Shown: positions 8,852 to 17,398 of the stretch, in pieces
Numbering within the stretch: the stretch's first letter is position 1
Layout: the number at the start of each line of letters is the position of its first letter
Assembly (NCBI GenBank): GCA_030726725.1
Contig: JANRDC010000021.1
Span: 1-64,000, forward strand
Source of the DNA: Flavobacteriaceae bacterium
Lineage (GTDB): Bacteria > Bacteroidota > Bacteroidia > Flavobacteriales > Flavobacteriaceae
Direction: 5' to 3'
Length of the DNA: 64,000 bases
Position numbers and translations under genes: made by a program
Notes under the pieces: model-generated
Told to the model about the DNA's origin: nothing
The model's input: the letters and a program-made list of their open reading frames with translations, nothing else
The model's database searches: none

Positions 8852-10144
8852 TTATCGGTTGTTGCGGTAATCTGTCAAGGCTTGAACGACGCCTTGATAG
8901 TGAACGGTATGTGTTTTGAAATAATCCACCATAGCAGCCTTCTCCTCTGCGTCTGCTCCGAGTTGGTTGAGGATGTTTAAAAGGTGCATTTTCATGTGCC
9001 CTTTTTGAATACCCGTCGTGACCAAAGATTGAACGGCGGCCCAGTTTTGGGCGAGTCCCGCTGCCGCCACAATACCCATCAATTGTTGGGCGGAGGGTTT
9101 CCCCAGCATTTCTAGCGACCATTTCACCAAGGGGTGGAGCTGGGTCAGCCCGCCTACGGTGCCCAAGGAAAGGGGCACTTCGATCCAAAATCTAAAGATC
9201 CCCGATTCGATGCTGCAATGGGTCAAGGAAGTGTAGCGGCCATCTTTGGCCGCATAGGCGTGCACCCCAGCCTCAATGGCCCTAAAATCATTTCCGGTCG
9301 CGAGCACCACAGCGTCGATGCCATTCATGATGCCCTTGTTGTGGGTGACGGCTCTATACGGTTCCACTCGGGCGATGTCGACAGCTTGTTTGATCTTCTG
9401 GGCAAATGCCTCCGCACTCAATCCATCTACCCCTCCTAAATCAGCGATTGGACAGGATACTTCAGAGCGCACAGTGCAGTCCGGCACATAGTTGGAAAGA
9501 ATGCTCATCACCACAGTGAGCTCAGGATCGGCAGATTTTAAGGTTTGTGCCAGTTGCTCCAGACAGGAATTGATAAAGTTGGCTCCCATAGCATCAGCGG
9601 TGCCAAAACGCACAAAGAGCTGATAATAGTTCGGAAGATCCTGTGTTTTGTCCACCAGCGTTATGGAGCGAATGCCTCCTCCGCGCAACTCCATATTGGC
9701 CACTAGGGGGGCTACGCCCTCGAGTAATTCAGCTTTGATGCCCTCAAAAAATGCACGGGTTTCTTCTGGGGAGGTATTTCGGGTAAAATGGACTTGACCT
9801 ACTTTGTCCGTGCCGAGAATCTGGGTGTGAAAACCACCCCTGGAGGCCCAGTACTTAGCGGATTTACAGGCTGCGGCCACTACGGAGCTCTCCTCGATGA
9901 CCATAGGCAGGGTGTAGGCTGTTCCGTCGATGACAAAGTTGGGGGCTACCCCAAAAGGCAGATAAAAGTTGGTCAGGGTGTTTTCGATAAATTCATCGTG
10001 TAGTTGTTGGGTATCCGAATCCCGGTGCCAGTAGGTTTCCAGCAGTGAAGTAACTGCCTGAGGATCGGATGCGTAGGTGTCGACCACCCACTTTATTTTT
10101 TCCGCTTTAGTCCATTTTGAAAATCCGTCTACCGATGAGGCCAT
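8852..10144 (-). CDS. mvaA: Hydroxymethylglutaryl-CoA reductase
   Basis: 430 aa. Reduces HMG-CoA to mevalonate, the committed step of the mevalonate route to isoprenoids. Family motifs visible are ENTLTNFYLPFGVAPNF, the MVIEESSVVAAACKSAKYW block containing the catalytic Glu, GTADAMGANFINSC, and THNKGIMNGIDAVVLATGND with the catalytic Lys. These are of the bacterial class II type. I chose the ATG at 10144 (protein begins MASSVDG): a longer reading frame runs on to 10567, but that extension lies antisense inside the divergent peptidase gene and lacks any HMGR homology. It abuts the GHMP kinase downstream. It is likely the isoprenoid source for the carotenoid operon at 54-57 kb. Confidence 0.92.
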   Translation of the reverse strand: MASSVDGFSKWTKAEKIKWVVDTYASDPQAVTSLLETYWHRDSDTQQLHDEFIENTLTNFYLPFGVAPNFVIDGTAYTLPMVIEESSVVAAACKSAKYWASRGGFHTQILGTDKVGQVHFTRNTSPEETRAFFEGIKAELLEGVAPLVANMELRGGGIRSITLVDKTQDLPNYYQLFVRFGTADAMGANFINSCLEQLAQTLKSADPELTVVMSILSNYVPDCTVRSEVSCPIADLGGVDGLSAEAFAQKIKQAVDIARVEPYRAVTHNKGIMNGIDAVVLATGNDFRAIEAGVHAYAAKDGRYTSLTHCSIESGIFRFWIEVPLSLGTVGGLTQLHPLVKWSLEMLGKPSAQQLMGIVAAAGLAQNWAAVQSLVTTGIQKGHMKMHLLNILNQLGADAEEKAAMVDYFKTHTVHYQGVVQALTDYRNNR

Positions 10145-10216
10145 GTGCTTATTTTGTCTCAAAGATAAGCCAATGTCTATTTTTATGTTATTTTTAGGAA
10201 CCGAAAAAAAATTGAG
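10145..10216. promoter_or_regulatory. Divergent promoter region, mvaA / DPP IV
   Basis: This 72-nt gap must serve both directions. On the minus strand TATCTTTG (10160-10167) is a perfect -7 box 16 nt before the mvaA ATG, but no clear -33 box is found. On the plus strand TTTG (10153-10156) lies 21 nt before TATTTTTA (10178-10185), a one-mismatch -7 box for the peptidase gene. The two promoters would overlap, so mutual interference is possible. Confidence 0.45.
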
Positions 10217-12436
10217 ATGAACCACATCAACACCCTCGGGCGTTTGGCATTGGGCGCATTGGCCTGTGTGATTATGGCCATTGTTCCAGAAGTTCAAGCC
10301 CAAACCAAATCCATCACCATCGAAGAAATTTACAACGGTACCTTTAGGACCCAAGGGATGGATGCTTTGCGCTCCCGCAACAACGGCACCGAGTATACCG
10401 TGCTTCAGATGGATCGGGAGACCAGAACACAGTCCATCGATCTTTTTGACTACGCTACACTTTCGAAAGTAGGGACGTTGTTGAGCACCCAGGATGTTCC
10501 TGAAGTGGGTGTGTTCAGCAGCTACACCTTTAGCCCTGATGAATCTAAAGTGCTCTTGCACACACAAATAGAGCCGATTTATCGCCGTTCCCGCTTAGGC
10601 ATTTATTACGTTTACGATTTCAATGCCCGGTCACTGGTGCAGCTCACCGACTACAAAATCCAGGAACCCACGTTCTCACCCGACGGCAGCAAAGTGGCTT
10701 ATGGGTATGAGAACAATCTGTATTATGTCGATTTGACCACAGGGGTACACCAACAAATTACCCAAGACGGGGAGAAAAACGCGATCATCAACGGCATTAC
10801 TGATTGGGTGTATGAGGAAGAATTCAGTTTTGTGCGCGCCTTCGATTGGAATTCCAATGGAACAGCTTTGGCTTGGATCCGTTTTGATGAGCGAGCCGTA
10901 CCTGAGTTTTCTATGGACATTTACGGATCTGCACTCTATCCCACCCAACAGGTGTTTAAGTACCCCAAAGCTGGTGAGGCCAATGCGGTCGTCTCGGTCC
11001 ACGTCTATCAGTTAGCGGATCAGACCGTCCAAAAAGTGCCTGTTTCCGCGGAATACATCCCCCGTTTGCAGTGGCGCAACAACCCTAATTGGTTGAGTTT
11101 GCAGACGCTGAACCGACACCAAAACGAGTTGACCCTGCACAATTATGACTACACCACCGGCGCCCTGAGTGTGTTGCACACGGATAAAGACGCCGCCTAT
11201 GTAGATGTTACTTTTGATTTGACCTTTTTGGAAGATGACCGCTATATCTGGAGCAGCGAGGCCAGTGGATACAATCACTTGTACCTGTACGGCGCCAACG
11301 GTAAAATGCAGCGACAAATCACCCAAGGACCTTGGGAAGTCACCAGTTATTACGGGTATGACGCCAAAACCAAACAGATTTTTTTCCAGTCCACTACCCA
11401 AAGCTCTATTCAGCGCGATGTGTACGCCATCGGGATCAACGGCAAAGGCATGAAGCGTTTAAGCCCGCGCTCAGGAACCAACAACGCTGTGTTCAGTGCG
11501 GATTACACCTATTTTATCAATAACCACTCGAGTACCCAAGCTCCACCGAGCTATACTCTGCACCGTACCCACACCCCAGCCTCGAGCAAAGAGTCTGGCG
11601 CGTCAGGCGCTTTGCAGTTGCGCACGATAGTGGATAACACCCCTCTGTTGGATCAGCTCGCTGGCTATACAATGGGAGAGAAAACATTGGGAACCCTTTC
11701 CGTGAACGGCAACGACCTCAATCTTTGGATGATTAAACCAAAAGATTTTGATCCCAACAAAAAATACCCACTTTTGATGTTCCAATACAGCGGACCAGGC
11801 TCTCAATCGGTGAGCGATAGCTGGATGGGTGCCAACGACTACTGGTACCATATGTTGGCAGAAAAAGGATATGTCATCGCTTGTGTCGATGGACGCGGTA
11901 CAGGATTTAAAGGACGTGACTTTAAAAAATCCACCTACTTGACTTTGGTGCATTTAGAGACAGAAGACCAGATTGAAGCGGGTCGCAAACTTTCGGAACT
12001 TCCATTTATTGACCCAGACCGCACAGGTATCTGGGGCTGGAGTTTTGGCGGTGATATGGCGGTCAACTGCATCCTAAAGGGCGCCGATGTTTTCGAGACG
12101 GCTATTTCTGTAGCCCCTGTGACCAACTGGCGTTTTTATGACTCGGTATACACCGAGCGATTTATGCGCACCCCCCAAGAAAATCCAGAAGGTTACGATC
12201 AAAATGCACCCATGAATTTTGCGCACCTGCTGAAAGGCAATCTTTTGTTGGTCCACGGTACAGCAGATGACAATGTACATGTGCAGAACAGTATGCGCCT
12301 CATCGAAGCTTTAGTCCAGGCCAATAAGCCTTTTGATTGGGCCATTTATCCCGATAAAAACCACGGGATTTACGGCGGTAAAACCCGGGAACACCTCTAT
12401 GAAAAAATGACCCAGTATTTGCTGGATAAACTTTAA
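10217..12436 (+). CDS. Dipeptidyl peptidase IV (S9B prolyl oligopeptidase family)
   Basis: 739 aa with a signal peptide (cleavage near EVQAQT), so periplasmic or envelope-located. An N-terminal beta-propeller domain (about residues 40-490) carries the double-Glu motif DWVYEEEF, which in DPP IV anchors the substrate amino-terminus. The C-terminal alpha/beta-hydrolase domain has the triad Ser609 (GWSFGG), Asp684 (HGTADDNVH) and His716 (KNHGIYGG). It should release dipeptides, typically X-Pro, from peptide N-termini. A POT peptide transporter follows 40 nt later, so products can be imported directly. Confidence 0.93.
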   Translation: MNHINTLGRLALGALACVIMAIVPEVQAQTKSITIEEIYNGTFRTQGMDALRSRNNGTEYTVLQMDRETRTQSIDLFDYATLSKVGTLLSTQDVPEVGVFSSYTFSPDESKVLLHTQIEPIYRRSRLGIYYVYDFNARSLVQLTDYKIQEPTFSPDGSKVAYGYENNLYYVDLTTGVHQQITQDGEKNAIINGITDWVYEEEFSFVRAFDWNSNGTALAWIRFDERAVPEFSMDIYGSALYPTQQVFKYPKAGEANAVVSVHVYQLADQTVQKVPVSAEYIPRLQWRNNPNWLSLQTLNRHQNELTLHNYDYTTGALSVLHTDKDAAYVDVTFDLTFLEDDRYIWSSEASGYNHLYLYGANGKMQRQITQGPWEVTSYYGYDAKTKQIFFQSTTQSSIQRDVYAIGINGKGMKRLSPRSGTNNAVFSADYTYFINNHSSTQAPPSYTLHRTHTPASSKESGASGALQLRTIVDNTPLLDQLAGYTMGEKTLGTLSVNGNDLNLWMIKPKDFDPNKKYPLLMFQYSGPGSQSVSDSWMGANDYWYHMLAEKGYVIACVDGRGTGFKGRDFKKSTYLTLVHLETEDQIEAGRKLSELPFIDPDRTGIWGWSFGGDMAVNCILKGADVFETAISVAPVTNWRFYDSVYTERFMRTPQENPEGYDQNAPMNFAHLLKGNLLLVHGTADDNVHVQNSMRLIEALVQANKPFDWAIYPDKNHGIYGGKTREHLYEKMTQYLLDKL

Positions 12437-12476
12437 ATCGTTGATCTTCACCCACCACTAAACTAAACCAACCTAT

Positions 12477-13829
12477 ATGTCCACCACTGCTATTCCTGTT
12501 CACGAACGTCAATTATTCGGACACCCGACAGGGCTGTATATTTTGTTTTTTACCGAAATGTGGGAGCGATTTTCCTACTACGGAATGCGCGCGCTTTTTG
12601 TGCTTTTTCTGGTGGCTGAAACCACTTCTTCCAACGCGGGGTTCGGATGGACCAATGAGGAAGCATTGGCCTTGTACGGCACCTACACCATGTTGGTGTA
12701 TTTGGCATCAGTGCCCGGTGGATGGGTGGCTGACCGTTTGTTGGGTCAGCGCAAAACGGTGATGTTGGGCGGCGCTCTTTTGTGTATTGGCCACGCTGTG
12801 CTGGCCTTTAATTCAGAAATCGCTTTTTACATCGGCTGTCTGTTTATCATCCTCGGCGTGGGTGGGTTAAAGCCCAACATTTCTTCTATGGTCGGCGGTC
12901 TTTACAAACCCAAAGATGAAAGAAGGGATATCGGATTTTATATCTTCTATATGGGGATCAATATCGGTGGGTTTTTGGCCCCCATCCTATGTGGGTATAT
13001 CGGTGAAAAATACAATTGGCACTACGGATTTGGTCTGGCAGCCATCGGCATGCTTTTGGGTCAGGGGGTATATCTCTGGGGCCAAAAGTATTTGGTGCAT
13101 GTAGGGAACAAAATGAGTGTCAAGAATGAAGCAGACCGCGTATTGCTCGAGCGTCCCTTGACCAAAATCGAAAAGGACCGCGTCAAGGTCTTGTTGATTT
13201 CCTTCTTGTTGATCATCCTGTTCTGGGCAGCTTTTGAGCAGGCCGGTGGATTGATGAACCTTTACGCCTCTCAGAAGACCGATCGAAATTTCTTTGGGCT
13301 TTTTGAAATACCTGCCTCTGTATTTCAATCGGTGAATTCCTTTTTTATCATCACCCTGGCTACCGCAGTAGGCGCGTTTTGGGTGCGCTGGAAAAAGAAG
13401 GGCAAAGAAGCTTCTTCTATATTTAAAATCGCCTTGGGCTTGGTCATTATGGCCCTTGGTTTTGGATTTATGGCCGCGGCTTCTGCTCAGTATGCCCAAG
13501 AAGGTTCATCCGCCATGTATTGGGTGATTTTGGCATTCTTGTTCCACACCGTAGGCGAATTATGCGCTTCTCCCGTTTCACTGTCCTATATCACCAAGCT
13601 AGCTCCGCTTAAATACGCTTCCATCATCATGGGCTTGTATTGGGCCGCTACTGGTTTGGGCAACAAAGTGGCAGGTAAGATTGGGGAATTGTCTCAGAGC
13701 TTGGGCGAATTCGAAATCTTCTTGGGCATCGCCATCGTTTGGAGCATCATCGGACTGCTGGTCATCGCTGTGCTTAAGCCGTTAAAGCGTCTTTCCCACG
13801 GGGCAGAGGATGGAGAGGTAGCCATGTAA
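12477..13829 (+). CDS. POT/PTR-family proton-dependent di-/tripeptide transporter
   Basis: 450 aa with about 12-14 membrane helices. The POT signature ExxER-type motif (FTEMWERFSYYGMRALFVLFL region) is in helix 1 and couples proton flow to peptide uptake. The second signature around GGWVADRLLGQRK and GVGGLKPNISSMVGGLY is intact. The gene lies directly downstream of the dipeptidyl peptidase on the same strand and is likely co-transcribed with it. A strong hairpin follows at 13845-13881. Confidence 0.92.
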   Translation: MSTTAIPVHERQLFGHPTGLYILFFTEMWERFSYYGMRALFVLFLVAETTSSNAGFGWTNEEALALYGTYTMLVYLASVPGGWVADRLLGQRKTVMLGGALLCIGHAVLAFNSEIAFYIGCLFIILGVGGLKPNISSMVGGLYKPKDERRDIGFYIFYMGINIGGFLAPILCGYIGEKYNWHYGFGLAAIGMLLGQGVYLWGQKYLVHVGNKMSVKNEADRVLLERPLTKIEKDRVKVLLISFLLIILFWAAFEQAGGLMNLYASQKTDRNFFGLFEIPASVFQSVNSFFIITLATAVGAFWVRWKKKGKEASSIFKIALGLVIMALGFGFMAAASAQYAQEGSSAMYWVILAFLFHTVGELCASPVSLSYITKLAPLKYASIIMGLYWAATGLGNKVAGKIGELSQSLGEFEIFLGIAIVWSIIGLLVIAVLKPLKRLSHGAEDGEVAM

Positions 13830-13844
13830 TTGTGGTCACCGATT

Positions 13845-13881
13845 AAGCGCCCCCCAAACTCTGTTTGGGGGGCGCTTGGTT
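13845..13881. terminator. Bidirectional intrinsic terminator
   Basis: A 15-bp perfect stem (AAGCGCCCCCCAAAC with GTTTGGGGGGCGCTT, loop TCT) is followed by GGTTTT on the plus strand. It separates the convergent peptide transporter and comEC genes; its right end touches the comEC stop. Confidence 0.9.
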
Positions 13882-15318
13882 TTACGACTGGTCCAATGTC
13901 AAAACCCACTGATCTTGGGCGCCCAGATAGTCCACGACCACCCACATTCCTTCGAGCAAATAGGCGTAGGGTACGGACCACCAGGTATCTGACGGCAGTA
14001 GTCCGATCAATAGCCCTAGTCCCACCACGAGCCCCATAAAGGGCACCAACATCAGGTTGGCTACTAAAAAGTGCAGGGGGAAGGTTTTGAAGTAATACAG
14101 GCTGATGGGAAGCACACCCAGTTGAGCGATCAGGCTGATGCCGATCAGTTGCATCAGGGGTTGTGCCCCAACAATTATTCTACCCACCCCACGCCCAAGG
14201 TTTCCATACTCGCCCATATGCTTTGACCAGAGTCCCAACTTTTTTTTCCAAAAACTTTTCCAGAAGGGGAAGCCCCAGATGAGGGCGGCTACGGCGGCAT
14301 AGCTCATCTGAAATCCCACTTGAAACAAAAACAAGGGGTTCCACAACAAGCTGCCCCAGAGGGCCATCCAAAAGATTTGCCTGGAGACTCCAGGCCTTTG
14401 ACTGTGCCTGGAAACGATCCATAGACTGATCATTCCAGCGGCCCTGAGCACAGAGGGCCCTGCCCCACAAATCCAAGCATAGGCCCACAGTCCGCCTATG
14501 GCAAGGGTTACCCTGGCTTTTTTGGGAACACCCCAAAGGGCAAAACTCAACCACCACATCCATTGATAGGCTAGCCCCATATGCAGCCCGGATACGGCCA
14601 GTAGGTGGCTGACGCCCGCCTGAGAAAATCGCTGGCGCATCTCTGGGCTGATGCCTTGTTTTTGTCCCCAAACCAAAGCGCGATAGAGGGCCCTGAGTTC
14701 TGGATTCCAGTGTGGACCGACCTGGGCCCCCACCTGGGGATTATCTGGGAGAAACCATGGGTAGTTGTCTGCTTTGGGCTGATCGGACCAGCAGTACTCT
14801 TGTACCCGCCAACGGGTGTTTAATCCCTTGAGTTTCCAAAACGATTGATCGACCGCTTGAGCCCAAGCGCGTACATATATTTTGTTGCCAGCACTCAGGA
14901 ATTGGGTGCTGACCTGTTGGGGCAAAGCCAATAGTAGGTCCCCGCCCCTGGGTTGATCGGGACTTTTTAATAATTCAGCTCGGTAGTTTTTGCCCCAAGT
15001 TCCTTGGCTTTCCACCCCCTCAATCAGGACCCAGCCCGAAGCACTTTGCGGTTTTTTCGGAGGTGGAAGGGCGTTGTCTAGGGCGCGGTGCATGCGCACC
15101 GCGCCCCAGCACCCCATGGCCAAAACTAGGAGTAGCGGCGCTGCTTTCTGCCAAAAACCAGGAGACCCCACCGTGGGTTTTAGCCACCAAATCCCGATCA
15201 GCACCGCCCAGATTTCCTTCAGTGGCCAATCAGCAACTTGATGATCGAAAATAAAACACAATAAGCACCCGATCAGCCAACTGAGGATCAATGGGGGCAA
15301 AACAAAACTCGGGCGCAT
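13882..15318 (-). CDS. comEC: ComEC/Rec2-family competence membrane protein, short form
   Basis: 478 aa. An N-terminal DUF4131-like region with several helices and an OB-like soluble part is followed by the Competence domain, marked by RFSQAGVSHLLAVSGLHMGL and GAGPSVLRAAGMISLWI. In natural transformation ComEC forms the inner-membrane channel for single-stranded DNA. The protein stops soon after the Competence domain (YLLEGMWVVVDYLG and then about 13 residues). It has no metallo-beta-lactamase domain and looks shorter at the C-terminus than most relatives. Whether it is functional is unclear. No other competence genes are in this window. Confidence 0.83.
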   Translation of the reverse strand: MRPSFVLPPLILSWLIGCLLCFIFDHQVADWPLKEIWAVLIGIWWLKPTVGSPGFWQKAAPLLLVLAMGCWGAVRMHRALDNALPPPKKPQSASGWVLIEGVESQGTWGKNYRAELLKSPDQPRGGDLLLALPQQVSTQFLSAGNKIYVRAWAQAVDQSFWKLKGLNTRWRVQEYCWSDQPKADNYPWFLPDNPQVGAQVGPHWNPELRALYRALVWGQKQGISPEMRQRFSQAGVSHLLAVSGLHMGLAYQWMWWLSFALWGVPKKARVTLAIGGLWAYAWICGAGPSVLRAAGMISLWIVSRHSQRPGVSRQIFWMALWGSLLWNPLFLFQVGFQMSYAAVAALIWGFPFWKSFWKKKLGLWSKHMGEYGNLGRGVGRIIVGAQPLMQLIGISLIAQLGVLPISLYYFKTFPLHFLVANLMLVPFMGLVVGLGLLIGLLPSDTWWSVPYAYLLEGMWVVVDYLGAQDQWVLTLDQS

Positions 15319-15361
15319 GACTGATGGTTGTCGCGCTTTGGTAGGGAGGGACTAGGGGAAA

Positions 15362-16477
15362 CTAAAGGTCGTTGTTTTTGAGTATGGCCGCTGCTGCTTT
15401 TCGACTAGCGCCAGGTCCACCCAGTTGAGCGTACAGCGTCCCGTATGCTGCTAACTGTGCTGCGCGTGCAGGCCCTTCCAGCAGTGCGCTCACCTGTTGG
15501 GTGAGTACAGGCACCGTGAGTTCCTCTTGAATGCATTCGGGCACCACCAGTCGGTTGGCAATGATGTTGACCAAGGAGATATAGGACAAGTTCACCACCC
15601 GTTTAGCGATCTGATAGGTCAGCCATTGAGTTTTGTAGCACACGATTTGTGGCACTTGCATCAAGGCCGTCTCCAAAGTCGCTGTTCCACTTGTCACCAA
15701 GGCAAGGTGGCTGTAGTTAAGCAGGGAATAGGTGTCGTTTTTACACCGGTGCACTTGGGGCATAGACCCGACAAAACTGTTGTAAAAATCATCCTCCACT
15801 CCTGGTGCTTGGGCGATGACCCATTGGTATTCAGGGAATTGCTGGGCTGTAGCCAACATCACCGGCAAGATCGCGCTAATTTCCTGCTTTCTACTTCCGG
15901 GTAACAACGCGATGATGGGGGTTTGGTCCAGTTGATTGCGGTCCAAAAAGGCCGCTTTAGGCGTGATTTCTTTTTCGGTGAGCGCATCCAGCAAAGGGTG
16001 ACCGACATAAGTAACTTCCAGGCCATAACGGCGGTAAAAATCGGTTTCAAAGGGCAGTATGGCGTAGACATGATCTACATATGCCTTGATTTTGGATACC
16101 CGCTTGGATCTGGAGGCCCATACCTGAGGCGCGATGTAGTAGTGCACGCAAATGCCCAGTTGATGGGCCCATTGAGCAATTTTAAGGTTAAAGCCAGAAA
16201 AGTCGATCAGAATAATACCGTCCGGTTTTTCCTGGGCTATATTTTTTTTGGTTTCCTGAAGGGTCCGCCAGATCAAGGGCAATTTTTTGAGCACATCCAC
16301 CAGTCCCATCACGGCAAATGTGTTGTAGTGCCTGAGCAGTCGCATCCCTTGGCCCTGCATTTGATCTCCGCCAATGCCGGTGAATTGAGCTTCAGGCCTG
16401 AGCTGTTTAATCGCTTTGATCAGGTTGGCGCCGTGCAGGTCGCCTGAGGCTTCGCCGGAGATTAAATAAAACTTCAT
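15362..16477 (-). CDS. lpxB: Lipid-A-disaccharide synthase
   Basis: 371 aa, glycosyltransferase family 19. Condenses UDP-2,3-diacylglucosamine with lipid X to form the lipid A disaccharide at the inner membrane. Visible features are the N-terminal FYLISGEASGDLHGANL, GIGGDQMQGQGM, VMGLVDVLKKLP, PQVWASRSKRV and ALLPGSRKQEI, all conserved LpxB blocks. I use the ATG at 16477, which overlaps the surE TGA (ATGA) and gives the family N-terminus MKFYLISGEASGD; an in-frame start at 16492 would add only five residues. Co-transcribed with surE. Confidence 0.95.
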   Translation of the reverse strand: MKFYLISGEASGDLHGANLIKAIKQLRPEAQFTGIGGDQMQGQGMRLLRHYNTFAVMGLVDVLKKLPLIWRTLQETKKNIAQEKPDGIILIDFSGFNLKIAQWAHQLGICVHYYIAPQVWASRSKRVSKIKAYVDHVYAILPFETDFYRRYGLEVTYVGHPLLDALTEKEITPKAAFLDRNQLDQTPIIALLPGSRKQEISAILPVMLATAQQFPEYQWVIAQAPGVEDDFYNSFVGSMPQVHRCKNDTYSLLNYSHLALVTSGTATLETALMQVPQIVCYKTQWLTYQIAKRVVNLSYISLVNIIANRLVVPECIQEELTVPVLTQQVSALLEGPARAAQLAAYGTLYAQLGGPGASRKAAAAILKNNDL

Positions 16478-17250
16478 CCGTTTAATGTCCATTGGGTGAG
16501 GGCCGCAATCGCGTGGTGGGCCGTGAGGTCAAACTGAACGGGTACCACGGACACATAACCCTGGGCTAACGCCCACTCATCGGTGTCGGTGCCTGAATCT
16601 TGTAGGTCAAAAACCCCTGTCAGCCAATAATACTCCTTGCCCATGGGACTTTTTCTTTTGTCGAATTTTTCCCGCCAATTGGCCCTCGCTTGACGACAGA
16701 TACGCACCCCCTTTACCTCATGGGTCCGGGGAATATTGACATTGAGTACCACGCCGCTGGGTATTCCCTGGGTCAAAGCCTCCTGGGCCAATATCCCCGC
16801 GTAGTGAGCTGCCGTGGTAAAGTCCGCATCCCAACTGAAATCGCAAAGACTAAACCCAATAGCCGGTATCCCCTCTAATCCCGCTTCTATGGCTGCGCTC
16901 ATCGTTCCTGAATAGATCACATTGATCGAGGAGTTTGAGCCGTGGTTGATACCGCTGACCACCAGGTCTGGCTTTCGATCCATCAATTCGTGCAAGGCGA
17001 GTTTTACGCAATCAGCAGGTGTTCCGCTGCAGCTGTACTCCAACAATGCCCCATCTTCAGGCGCTCCTTTAAACGCTTGGGCGTAAAGGGTGTTGTCTAT
17101 AGTGATGGCGTGCCCTTTGCCGGATTGTGGGCTGTCTGGAGCTACGACTACTACATCGCCAATTTTGGCCATGGTGCGCACCAACCACCTGATTCCAGGT
17201 GCGGTGATCCCATCGTCGTTGGTCACTAATATCAAAGGTCTTTTTTCCAT
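16474..17250 (-). CDS. surE: 5'/3'-nucleotidase SurE
   Basis: 258 aa. Metal-dependent nucleoside-monophosphate phosphatase. Key motifs: LVTNDDGITAPGI (adjacent Asp pair binding the metal), SPQSGKGHAIT, CSGTPADCVKLALHEL and VSGINHGSNSSINVIYSGT. Length fits the family (about 250 aa). It is the first gene of a minus-strand pair, and lpxB follows with a 4-nt overlap. The stretch between it and the divergent protease gene (17251-17398) contains no other gene. Confidence 0.95.
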   Translation of the reverse strand: MEKRPLILVTNDDGITAPGIRWLVRTMAKIGDVVVVAPDSPQSGKGHAITIDNTLYAQAFKGAPEDGALLEYSCSGTPADCVKLALHELMDRKPDLVVSGINHGSNSSINVIYSGTMSAAIEAGLEGIPAIGFSLCDFSWDADFTTAAHYAGILAQEALTQGIPSGVVLNVNIPRTHEVKGVRICRQARANWREKFDKRKSPMGKEYYWLTGVFDLQDSGTDTDEWALAQGYVSVVPVQFDLTAHHAIAALTQWTLNG

Positions 17251-17398
17251 AGCGGGCGCAAAGCGCTAAAATACAATTTTCTCTGGTCTATCCGATCTAA
17301 TGGCCCTGCTCAAGTAGGGCGTATTGGCCGGACAATTAACAAATATTTAGCCCATTTAACCCGTCCATTAAGGGGGGAAATTTTTTAACTTGCTGCCT

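Noticed and set aside
10145-10567. A 141-codon N-terminal extension of the HMG-CoA reductase frame
   Set aside because: It lies antisense within the dipeptidyl peptidase gene, crosses the divergent promoter region and has no HMGR character. The ATG at 10144 gives the proper protein.
15923-16447. 174-codon open frame antisense to lpxB
   Set aside because: No family resemblance, and lpxB motifs are intact on the other strand.
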